Below the pieces are notes generated by a model. That model made no database searches. It saw nothing but the letters and a program-made list of their open reading frames with translations, and was not told the DNA's origin. Both the position numbers and the translations under genes were made by a program. A DNA stretch of 6,778 nt. Source: UBA9619 sp964630665. Its GTDB lineage: Bacteria; Pseudomonadota; Gammaproteobacteria; Arenicellales; UBA868. This document shows, piece by piece, positions 1 to 6,289 of this stretch. The stretch spans positions 1 to 6,778 of the forward strand of contig CAZVVN010000116.1 in assembly GCA_964630665.1 (NCBI GenBank). The letters run 5' to 3'. Position 1 is the stretch's first letter. Each line of letters starts with the position of its first letter.

Positions 1-3000
1 GCTCAGGTCAAACAGCCACAGGTTGGCGTGAATATCACCAGCGTACACCCGGTCGGCAATCCGGTCCCCATCGGTGTCCACCACCGCTGGGGTGGAAAGA
101 CCATTGCGGTTCTTGACGTCGCCAATGCCGTGTATCTGAATCTTGACGTAATCTTCCCATTCGTCCCACTTACCGTCCAGACCACCGTCAAGGAAGACAA
201 TGAACAGCACAGCCAGGCCAGTCGTATCCCGGTTCTCGTAGCCGTTGCCGAAGATCGCCGCCCAGCGCCCGTTCGGCAGCAGGGCGACAGTCGGCCGCGC
301 CAGGGTACGACCCATCTGCGGGTCGTCTTGGTCGGTGAACTCCCACAGCACCAACTTTTGAGCCTTGCTTTCCTTGAAATCTCCAGGATCCGTCACGTCC
401 AGGGCAAATACACCGCGTCCGCCCGCACCCTCACCACTCACCAGTACCGTCCGCCAGCTCTTAGCAGCAACAGCATGGCTCTTAATAAACGCATCTGACA
501 CCGTCGGAGTAGCATTCACATAGAAGCGGTGGCCATAGTCCGGATCGGTCAGATAGTGGTAACCCTCGCTGGACTTGTTGGTGAACAGGTTGCCCGGCAG
601 ATAGGCCAGCAATTCCTCGCCGGTATTGGCGTCGAAAGCGTGCAGCATGCCATCGTTGGACCCCACGTACAGCACCTCGCGGCGCAGCTTGTTGTCATTG
701 ACAAAGCTTGAATACGCATCCCCTCCGCTGGGAAATCCGGACCCCGCCGGCCACTTGAGATCCAACTGGCCCACCTGTATCACCTGGGAGTCGACGATGT
801 CGCCCAGCAGGCTCTCCCGCTTGCGGAACTTATAGCCTTTATCGTCCTCATTGCTGCGGTCGCCCCGCAGGTACTCGAGCCTTGCCTTGCCAATAACCGT
901 GTCGGGCGTCAGCGTAATGCTGCTCAAATATTTGAGCACCCGGTGGTTATAGGCATCAGCCACGAAAAAGCTTGCGCCAAGACATTGACTACCGGGCACA
1001 ACGGCAATGCCCCGGGGATAACGGACCTCATCGTCTCCCGTGCCGTATTGGGTCGCATAACTTGCCATGTAATTGCCATCGGAATCGAACTGCTGTACGC
1101 GGTTTTTGTACTCAACCACATAGACATTGCCGTCATCGTCGGTATCGACACCGTAGGGATATTGGAACTCGCCATCTGAAGTACCAAACCCACCCCACGT
1201 CTTGACGAACTTTCGTTTGGAATCGAACTTCTGAATCCGGTGGTTGAGGTAGTCGGACACGTATAGGTTGTCCTCTCGGTCGATAGCGATCCGGTTGGGA
1301 TATTTGAACTGGCTGTTTCCTGCCCCGTAACTGCCGATGGTGTCCAGGTACTTGCCTGTCTTGTCTAACACTTTGATCCGGTGGTTCTGCAGTTCGACCA
1401 CATAAATATTGCCTGACGAATCCACGGCAACGTCGAACGGGTAGTAGAGGTTGTCTTGTCCAGGGCCGTAACCACCGAACTTCGATTGAAAACCACCGCT
1501 ATTGTCGAACTTCTTGATAAAGTGCTGGCCGCTGCTGGCGACATAGACGTTGCCCCCGGCATCGGTCGTTATGCCCGACGGGTAAACAAGACTGCTGTCA
1601 TCAGTACCGGCACCACCGAACGCCCCCTGAAAAACTTGATCTTTGTCGAACTTTTGCACCCGATGATTGTTGTAGTCGGCCACGAAAATGTTGCCGCGGA
1701 TGTCGGCGGTAAGATCGAAGGGCGTCTTGAACTCCCCGTTAGCGGTGCCCTGACTACCCCACTTTTTCGCATACGCATAACTACCTGGAGCAGCACTCAT
1801 GCCCGAGATCATCAGGTCCTGGAGCTGAGCGTCAGTGATCTTGTCCCAGCGAAACGGCACGCCGCCGCGGGTGGCTTTCCGAGGCTTGGCCGTCTTGCCC
1901 GATTTTGACGGACACGTCAGGATGTTAGCCTTGGCCGTGGCGTTGTAGGTGATCATCTGCCGCGAGTTCGGTGATTTGTTGTTGTCGAGCAGGTCTGCGG
2001 CTGACCACTTCTGGGGGCCCACCACACCGGCTTCTGAAAAAGGGGCGGCCATCACGTCGCCGGTCCAGTTCTCGCTGTCGAATCGGGTCAGATAGACCAA
2101 GGTGCTGCCTTTCTTATGCCGGGACTGGTTGAACCCCGGGGTCGATGAGGAACCTCTGGTGTAGGCCAGTATGTCCTCGCCGATTTTGGCAAAGGCGGCC
2201 TTGAGCGAGGCCTCGTCATCGGCTTCAACGTATAGGCCGCCGCCCTTCTCGGCAACGTCACCGAGTAGTGACTGGCTGGTGTGAAATCCGACGGTGTAGG
2301 TCACCACGTTGTTGGTGACTTCCTCACCCTTGAAGTTGTCTATATCCGGACGCAGGTCCACCTCGTTGAGTGCCTTAGCCGCACTGATCAGCCCGTGCCA
2401 ACAACCCTGATTATTACTGTCAACGTAGGGGCAGTAACGGCCCTCCAGCGGTTCTGATAATGTGCTACCCCACTCATAACCATCAGTCAACAGGATGACG
2501 AAGTTCTGCTGGCACCAGTGGCAGAGTGGGGACCCGACGCTGTCTCCGTTTAATGCTTTTCTGGGAAACACCTCGTTCACCTTCCATTTCTTTTCCCCTG
2601 TTCTACCCGGCTTGAGGGTCAACTTGCCTTCGTACTTCCCGTTGGCGGTGCAACTCGACGAGGAACTGTTGCCGGGGTTTGCCGGTCCACCGGTACCGAC
2701 GAAATAACGCCCCGCCTCTTGCAGGGAGTTAATCAGGGGCGTACCACCCGAAGCCCTCAGATCGTTGATGGCTTTGTAGATCGAGCTGCGGTTCGCATCA
2801 AGGTCAACGATCATATGATCTAACTCAAGACCAGTGTTGCCCGCCCAAAAGTTAGTACTGTGGAACGAGCCGACCCCCACCCGTACATTACTCAGCGTGT
2901 CGAGCAGCGCGATGGACGCAGTCTTGGCGTCCTCCATGGGAGGCCCAGAACCCCAGCCCATCGATCCGGAATCGTCCAGAATAATCAATATATTGGACTT

Positions 3001-3135
3001 GGTAGTCGCTGCGTTGAGAATCGGCACCTGCGACAACGGACCCGGCGCAGCCAGACCGGCCAGCGGCCATAGCAGCAGCGTTATGAAACCAGTCAGCCAG
3101 GTAGTCAACCACACCGTTCGGGCAGGCATTAGCAT
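1..3135 (-). CDS. pilY1: PilY1-like type IV pilus-associated protein with VWA domain, six inserted NHL repeats and C-terminal PilY propeller (C-terminus beyond window)
   Basis: The frame is open from the start to the left edge (1045 codons, no stop), so the C-terminus is missing. Residues 1 to about 32 form a signal peptide (basic start, hydrophobic core, cleavage near AGLAA/PGP). A VWA domain follows (about 47-320) with a complete MIDAS: D54-x-S56-x-S58, T132 in GGTPL and D218 in LLTDG. Residues 328-442 resemble the PilY1 linker (RFDSENWTGD, FRWDKITDAQLQ). Six NHL repeats occupy about 453-737. PilY1 sequence resumes at ARLEYLRGDRS (751-761), FRKRESLLGDIVDS (770-783), VLYVGSNDGMLHAFDA (821-836) and GEGAGGRGVFALDV. 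The D1020/D1022/D1024/D1028 loop matches the calcium site known in PilY1. PilY1 proteins act at the cell surface or pilus tip in pilus extension, adhesion and surface sensing. The start is ATG 3135 (TGATG overlap with the upstream gene) or ATG 3129, which sits 9 bases after AAGGA. The family call is firm; the role of the NHL part is unknown. Confidence 0.93.
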   Translation of the reverse strand, partial: MLMPARTVWLTTWLTGFITLLLWPLAGLAAPGPLSQVPILNAATTKSNILIILDDSGSMGWGSGPPMEDAKTASIALLDTLSNVRVGVGSFHSTNFWAGNTGLELDHMIVDLDANRSSIYKAINDLRASGGTPLINSLQEAGRYFVGTGGPANPGNSSSSSCTANGKYEGKLTLKPGRTGEKKWKVNEVFPRKALNGDSVGSPLCHWCQQNFVILLTDGYEWGSTLSEPLEGRYCPYVDSNNQGCWHGLISAAKALNEVDLRPDIDNFKGEEVTNNVVTYTVGFHTSQSLLGDVAEKGGGLYVEADDEASLKAAFAKIGEDILAYTRGSSSTPGFNQSRHKKGSTLVYLTRFDSENWTGDVMAAPFSEAGVVGPQKWSAADLLDNNKSPNSRQMITYNATAKANILTCPSKSGKTAKPRKATRGGVPFRWDKITDAQLQDLMISGMSAAPGSYAYAKKWGSQGTANGEFKTPFDLTADIRGNIFVADYNNHRVQKFDKDQVFQGAFGGAGTDDSSLVYPSGITTDAGGNVYVASSGQHFIKKFDNSGGFQSKFGGYGPGQDNLYYPFDVAVDSSGNIYVVELQNHRIKVLDKTGKYLDTIGSYGAGNSQFKYPNRIAIDREDNLYVSDYLNHRIQKFDSKRKFVKTWGGFGTSDGEFQYPYGVDTDDDGNVYVVEYKNRVQQFDSDGNYMASYATQYGTGDDEVRYPRGIAVVPGSQCLGASFFVADAYNHRVLKYLSSITLTPDTVIGKARLEYLRGDRSNEDDKGYKFRKRESLLGDIVDSQVIQVGQLDLKWPAGSGFPSGGDAYSSFVNDNKLRREVLYVGSNDGMLHAFDANTGEELLAYLPGNLFTNKSSEGYHYLTDPDYGHRFYVNATPTVSDAFIKSHAVAAKSWRTVLVSGEGAGGRGVFALDVTDPGDFKESKAQKLVLWEFTDQDDPQMGRTLARPTVALLPNGRWAAIFGNGYENRDTTGLAVLFIVFLDGGLDGKWDEWEDYVKIQIHGIGDVKNRNGLSTPAVVDTDGDRIADRVYAGDIHANLWLFDLS
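925..1779 (-). repeat. Six tandem NHL repeats coding for an extra beta-propeller inside the PilY1-like protein
   Basis: Six units share the pattern F/Y-x-x-P-x-x-(I/V)-x-x-D-x-x-G-N-(I/V/L)-(Y/F)-V-x-(D/E)-x-x-N-H-R-(I/V)-x-x-F-D. They include GNIFVADYNNHRVQKFD (unit 1), GNIYVVELQNHRIKVLD (unit 3), DNLYVSDYLNHRIQKFD (unit 4) and FFVADAYNHRVLKY (unit 6). The glycine (or aspartate) before N in units 1 to 5 is encoded at 1693, 1552, 1411, 1270 and 1129, a spacing of exactly 141 bases. Unit 2 has GQHF in place of NHR, unit 5 lacks the histidine (KNRVQ), and unit 6 has extra residues (SQCLGA) before its core strand. Six NHL units normally close into one six-bladed propeller, a fold used to bind proteins, RNA or glycans. 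The ligand here is unknown. Confidence 0.93.
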
Positions 3136-3464
3136 CAGTCCTTGGCAGCGGGCGTCGCCGGTGCGCTATCCAATGCCTCACGATAGCGCCGCTCAAGATT
3201 GTCCAACTCGGTAACAGTCCAATTCAGCGCACCGGTTATATCCTCTTCGGCGGCGCGCATGGCCTGAAGCTCTTCCTGACTCACCGCCTTGGACGCCGCC
3301 TTCAGCTCCGCAAGCGATTTGAGCATCTGATCACGCATCTCTTTCAGCCCCTGCATCGAGCCGTAGAGTGCGGCAGCAGACTCTTCTTTCTCCTGCGACC
3401 AGCCATTGGCCGCAGCCAGAATCATCACCGCAGTGCACAACCCGACAGTCAGGCGTCTGATCAC
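3135..3464 (-). CDS. Small exported coiled-coil protein, unknown function
   Basis: I do not recognise a family for this 109-residue protein. Residues 1 to about 21 look like a Sec signal peptide (MIRR, then a hydrophobic stretch ending AAANG), leaving about 88 mature residues. The mature part is highly charged and almost entirely helical in character, with heptad-like spacing of Leu, Met and Ala from about residue 33 to 95 (QGLKEMRDQMLKSLAELKAA, then NWTVTELDNLERRYREAL) and an Ala/Pro-rich tail. It has no cysteine after the signal region and no lipobox, so it should be soluble in the periplasm or secreted. The start is GTG at 3464, five bases after a perfect AGGAGG. The stop overlaps the start of the PilY1-like gene by one base (TGATG), which points to translational coupling and perhaps to a partner or chaperone of that protein. 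The role is inferred from position only. Confidence 0.82.
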   Translation of the reverse strand: MIRRLTVGLCTAVMILAAANGWSQEKEESAAALYGSMQGLKEMRDQMLKSLAELKAASKAVSQEELQAMRAAEEDITGALNWTVTELDNLERRYREALDSAPATPAAKD

Positions 3465-3565
3465 GCTGCCCTCCTGACCCGCGTGGCGCCGCCGGGCCGG
3501 CTGCCGGTTCGGTAATCGAAGCGGCCAGTCCTCGGTACAGGTCCCCCAGGTCTCTTGGTTTGCAT
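3461..3565 (-). CDS. Possible 34-residue arginine-rich micro-ORF between the protease and coiled-coil genes
   Basis: An ATG at 3565 lies 16 bases after the protease stop codon, and an AGGAG overlaps the end of that stop region (3577-3581, 11-base spacer). The 34 residues begin MQTKRPGGPVPRTGRFDYRT and are rich in Arg, Gly and Pro, with no signal peptide or membrane segment. The frame ends TGA at 3461-3463, sharing four bases (GTGA) with the start of the coiled-coil gene, a typical arrangement for coupled genes. The composition is low in complexity and could arise by chance in GC-rich DNA. The frame may act only as a leader that carries ribosomes to the next start. I do not recognise a family. 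The frame extends further upstream, but only as antisense-frame reading of the protease gene. Confidence 0.35.
   Translation of the reverse strand: MQTKRPGGPVPRTGRFDYRTGSRPGGATRVRRAA
3470..3475 (-). promoter_or_regulatory. Ribosome binding site AGGAGG fixing the GTG start of the coiled-coil gene
   Basis: On the minus strand AGGAGG is followed by a five-base spacer (GCAGC) and GTG at 3464. This is the best Shine-Dalgarno match seen in the window and is the reason for accepting the GTG start. Confidence 0.85.
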
Positions 3566-3581
3566 GGGTGTCAATTCTCCT

Positions 3582-5126
3582 CTAGAGCCACTTGTGACGG
3601 GGCAGCCACTCAGAAGGCGACGGTCGATTGGGGGTCGGCATGTCGCAATTGGTCCGGCCGTCGGCCAGAAATTTCCAGGCCCTGCGCAGGTCCATGCGAC
3701 TTCTGCTGATATTTGCACGGGCCACCGGTTCGCCGGTGCACTTGAGCGCGGTCTCCAGCAATTCCACCGTGGCGTTTGGGTATGCCTCCCTCAATACCGC
3801 GAAGGCGCCGGCCACGTGGGGCGCAGCCATCGAGGTGCCGTTGTAAGAGTCATACCCCGTATGCGGTATTCCGGCCGTTATGGCGGAACCCGGTGCCATG
3901 ATATCGACCATATCTGCATGATTTGAAAACCACGAGATGCTGTCATCCTTCACGGTACTGCCAACCGTCACCGCGTTCTCGATACAACCCGGTGAGCCGA
4001 CAAAACCATCATAAGCATCGTTCCCGGAAGAGATCACAACCGCGATGCCGGCAGCAGTCAGCTGGTTGATGATTCCAGCCGTGGCCGGATGACTGGCGTC
4101 GCAATGCGCGCTGTATTTGCCCCCGCCCAGGCTCATATTGACGGCGGCGATCTTGTACGTATGGCGCAGGGCGTAGACCCGTTGCAGAGCGGTTAGCTGA
4201 TCAGAATTGAAGGTCAGGACACACGGCGGAACATATCCCGTGCTCGGACAATCCCACCAGTTGCGAAATTCGGAGAATATCTGCATGCGGATGACATTGG
4301 CCTCCGGGGCCACGCCTTTGAGAACACCGTTGTCACCGGCCACGGTAGTGGCCACGTGGGTACCATGGCTACACAATCCGGGCGCAACGATCGGGCACTC
4401 CTTACCTTCCTCCACGCCAGTTAAACCCGTAGTAACACCACCCCGGCACAGCGAGTAAATGTTCCACCACGTATATGTGGTTGAATAGCAGGCACCATCC
4501 ACATAGCGGCTTCCGGGAGTCCCGGGTTCTGGGAGCATAGGCGGGTGGTAGGTGCCCGTGTCGAGGATCACGACGGTCCAGCCTTTTCCAGTCAGGCCGA
4601 TCGACGGGTCCCAGAGTTTGTCAACAGTAATCACCTCAGTGCTTTGATTTAGATGACTCGTCGCTAGACCATCCTCTTGAATACTCATGACCCCGGGGTC
4701 TTTCAAGAGGGCGCGAAGTTGAGCCTCATCGACCGACAGCGCGATGAAGGGAATCGATTCGAATTTAGTGGGGGGAGCCTCTTCGCTCGAATCCGGCAGT
4801 GCCGACAAGACTTTGTCCTGGAGAGCCGCCAGTCTATCGGCCTGGGCGCGTGCTCTGGCCTCGCTGAGCAGGTGCGGGGCCACCATCTCGAAATCGAGCC
4901 CAACGATCACCCGCAGCCTATCGTACACTTTGAGCTGCTCGAACAGAGCGGCAGAGCTGTAGAACTCGCCCATCATAGGGCCCTTGGTGTAGACAATCAC
5001 CGGGTTGCGCTCCGGGTCTCTTTTTGGCGGGTCAGCGGCCCCCACAAGCAGCGCCGTGTAACCGAGACAAAGAACAACCCCTGCGGCCAGGATTTTCAGG
5101 ACTCTTTGAGGTCGAGTCATTTTCAC
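3582..5126 (-). CDS. Secreted subtilisin-like serine protease (S8 family) with I9-type propeptide
   Basis: This 514-residue preproprotein carries the full subtilase catalytic set: D189 in VVILDTGTYHP, H254 in CSHGTHVATTVAG, the oxyanion Asn N369 in VVISSGND, and S432 in NGTSMAAPHVAGA. Residues 1 to about 31 are a signal peptide (TRPQR, hydrophobic core, cleavage near VGAA/DPP). Residues about 70-155 match an inhibitor-I9 propeptide, including RVIVGLD, FIALSVDEAQLRALLKDPGV and MSIQEDG. The domain ends near residue 488, with a short Pro-rich tail and no obvious P-domain or PPC domain. Ten cysteines in the mature region suggest several disulfides, as expected outside the cytoplasm. The D-to-H interval is longer than in subtilisin. 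GTG 5126 or ATG 5120 could be the start; GAGGG lies 4 or 10 bases upstream of them. It is the first gene of the minus-strand operon. A role in maturing or shedding the co-encoded PilY1-like protein is inference. Confidence 0.95.
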   Translation of the reverse strand: MKMTRPQRVLKILAAGVVLCLGYTALLVGAADPPKRDPERNPVIVYTKGPMMGEFYSSAALFEQLKVYDRLRVIVGLDFEMVAPHLLSEARARAQADRLAALQDKVLSALPDSSEEAPPTKFESIPFIALSVDEAQLRALLKDPGVMSIQEDGLATSHLNQSTEVITVDKLWDPSIGLTGKGWTVVILDTGTYHPPMLPEPGTPGSRYVDGACYSTTYTWWNIYSLCRGGVTTGLTGVEEGKECPIVAPGLCSHGTHVATTVAGDNGVLKGVAPEANVIRMQIFSEFRNWWDCPSTGYVPPCVLTFNSDQLTALQRVYALRHTYKIAAVNMSLGGGKYSAHCDASHPATAGIINQLTAAGIAVVISSGNDAYDGFVGSPGCIENAVTVGSTVKDDSISWFSNHADMVDIMAPGSAITAGIPHTGYDSYNGTSMAAPHVAGAFAVLREAYPNATVELLETALKCTGEPVARANISRSRMDLRRAWKFLADGRTNCDMPTPNRPSPSEWLPRHKWL

Positions 5127-5130
5127 ATTT

Positions 5131-5135
5131 CCCTC
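5131..5135 (-). promoter_or_regulatory. Ribosome binding site of the subtilase gene
   Basis: GAGGG on the minus strand lies 4 bases before GTG 5126 and 10 bases before the in-frame ATG 5120. The spacing does not decide between the two starts, and both leave the signal peptide intact. Confidence 0.55.
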
Positions 5136-5170
5136 AAGGACGGTGACTTAACAAATGATCACACAGCACA

Positions 5171-5196
5171 CCGGTATGAGATTGTCATCATACCAG
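5171..5196. promoter_or_regulatory. Inverted repeat GGTATGA-N8-TCATACC, operator-like
   Basis: Seven base pairs are perfect (5173-5179 with 5188-5194), and an outer C-G pair lies beyond one mismatch. The repeat sits 45-70 bases upstream of the protease start and covers the candidate extended -10 element for that operon. No T-run follows on either strand, so an operator is more likely than a terminator. Confidence 0.45.
5187..5195 (-). promoter_or_regulatory. Candidate extended -10 promoter for the protease/PilY1 operon
   Basis: The minus strand reads TGG-TATGAT, an extended -10 (TGn-TATAAT) with five of six hexamer matches. The expected transcript start is near 5180, giving a leader of about 54 bases. 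The -35 position reads CGTCAC and is poor. It falls in the CRP-like site, which fits a promoter relying on an activator or on the extended -10. Confidence 0.4.
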
Positions 5197-5208
5197 TAGA
5201 TTTTCCGA

Positions 5209-5224
5209 TGTGACGGGGATCACA
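5209..5224. promoter_or_regulatory. CRP/Vfr-type binding site, perfect TGTGA-N6-TCACA
   Basis: Both five-base half-sites match the CRP-family consensus exactly, with the correct six-base spacer (CGGGGA) and A before the left half. The site lies in the divergent intergenic region. It is centred about 37 bases upstream of the predicted protease transcript start and overlaps the candidate -35 of the plus-strand promoter. The sequence does not show whether binding would activate or repress. Confidence 0.6.
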
Positions 5225-5239
5225 CTCGGGAAGTATAAA
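5210..5239 (+). promoter_or_regulatory. Candidate sigma-70 promoter toward the membrane protein gene
   Basis: A GTGACG -35-like element (four of six matches), an 18-base spacer and TATAAA (5234-5239, five of six) face the plus-strand genes. The leader would be about 120 bases. The -35 lies within the CRP-like site, so a bound regulator could compete with RNA polymerase here. Confidence 0.35.
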
Positions 5240-5365
5240 TTAGCTCGCTGAATTAGGTTTGCAGCGGTCATCATTTTGATGGCTCATGGAGAATCACCCT
5301 GCCCACGGTAGAATATCCGGTTTGAAGACCTTGACTGTCTGAGTGGAAATACGGGCCGCACACGC

Positions 5366-6289
5366 ATGAACCGGGACAGCACCATCCTTAGCCTGGGCGT
5401 CGCCATTCACGTGATTTCTTTCGCGTTGATGCTCGCCGAGGTTGAGCCTTTTCACACGTTTTTCTACCTGTTCGCCTGGTGGACCTTCATCCCTGTGATC
5501 GGGGCCATCAACCGCCTGAAAACCGGTGATTCGCTGGTTCTGGGCAACGGCTCCCGGCTTTTCTGGATGGCCAGTTGTTCGGTGGTGGTGTGGCTTTTTT
5601 TCGAGAGTTGGAATTTCCATCTGCAGAACTGGCTGTACCACGGAATTGTTGAGATCACCTGGCTGCGCTGGATCGGCTACACCGTATCGTTTGCCACAGT
5701 CATCCCGGCGGTGCTCGAGACCGACCTGCTGCTCGGAAACCTCGGGGTGGTCAGACACTTGAGAGGCCCAGCACTCAATGTCACCCCCCGGTTTCTTTAT
5801 GCCTGCGTAACTGCGGGGTTTATCATGATGTTTCTGGTCGTGCTGCTGCCCGACTACTGCTTTCCACTGTTATGGGTAGGGATCGTGTTCATCCTGGATC
5901 CGGTTCTCCATCACTACGATCCAGCGATCTCGTTCCTCGGTCAGGCCAGGCGTGGCGACTACCAGCGGCTGGCCCGCATGATGCTGGCCGGGCTGATGTG
6001 TGGCGTGCTCTGGGAATTCTGGAACTTCTGGTCCGCTGCCAAGTGGGTGTACTCGATCCCGCTGTTGAACTTCTGGCGCGTGTTCGAGATGCCAGTGTTC
6101 GGTTTTCTCGGGTTCATGCCGTTTGCGCTCGAGTGCTACCTGTTCTGGCAGTTGTTCAACATCATGCGCAGCACCTGGGCCGGCAGGGGCTGGCAAACCC
6201 CGGCGACAGTTCTCGCCCTGGCCGTCATCTACTCCCTGCTGGTCTTCACCGGCATCGACCGCATCACCGTAATCTGGGCCGGCGCATGA
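5366..6289 (+). CDS. Polytopic inner-membrane protein with internal duplication, unknown function
   Basis: This 307-residue protein has about eight or nine hydrophobic segments (roughly 8-24, 29-48, 66-86, 100-118, 142-162, 166-182, 203-222, 240-264, 279-296) and many Trp and Phe residues. It has no signal peptide with a cleavage site. Two halves resemble each other: FFESWNF-x4-W-x-Y ending PAVLE (residues 78-118) matches LWEFWNF-x5-W-x-Y ending PFALE (215-256). Conserved Glu, Trp and Asn (E80/W82/N83 and E217/W219/N220) could line a pocket within the membrane. I cannot assign a named family or reaction. ATG 5366 has only a weak ribosome binding site upstream, and no better in-frame start was seen. 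The stop overlaps the methyltransferase start by four bases (ATGA), so the two genes are probably co-translated. Confidence 0.85.
   Translation: MNRDSTILSLGVAIHVISFALMLAEVEPFHTFFYLFAWWTFIPVIGAINRLKTGDSLVLGNGSRLFWMASCSVVVWLFFESWNFHLQNWLYHGIVEITWLRWIGYTVSFATVIPAVLETDLLLGNLGVVRHLRGPALNVTPRFLYACVTAGFIMMFLVVLLPDYCFPLLWVGIVFILDPVLHHYDPAISFLGQARRGDYQRLARMMLAGLMCGVLWEFWNFWSAAKWVYSIPLLNFWRVFEMPVFGFLGFMPFALECYLFWQLFNIMRSTWAGRGWQTPATVLALAVIYSLLVFTGIDRITVIWAGA

Noticed and set aside
28..498. Plus-strand open frame of 156 codons
   Set aside because: It lies antisense to the continuous PilY1 propeller coding sequence and has no recognisable domain; the minus-strand frame explains the region.
925..1779. 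NHL-coding periodicity as a DNA-level tandem repeat or CRISPR-like array
   Set aside because: The 141-base period comes from protein repeats; the units differ too much as DNA and encode continuous protein.
1456..1908. Plus-strand open frame of 150 codons, with others at 943-1205 and 2834-3214
   Set aside because: They are antisense to the NHL and VWA coding regions and show no motif or convincing ribosome binding site.
1..3135. Possibility that the PilY1-like gene is a frameshifted or fused pseudogene
   Set aside because: Every codon from 3135 to the left edge was read in frame with no stop, and domain motifs continue in the same frame on both sides of the NHL block.
3461..3718. Longer 85-codon version of the micro-ORF
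   Set aside because: Its upstream half overlaps the protease 3' end in another frame; only the part from ATG 3565 has a ribosome binding site and free sequence.
4677..5213. Plus-strand open frame of 178 codons
   Set aside because: It is antisense to the signal peptide and propeptide of the subtilase, whose domains are clear, and it runs into the intergenic control region.
5269..5281. Short palindrome CATCA-TTT-TGATG
   Set aside because: Five-base arms are easily found by chance, and it does not align with either candidate promoter.
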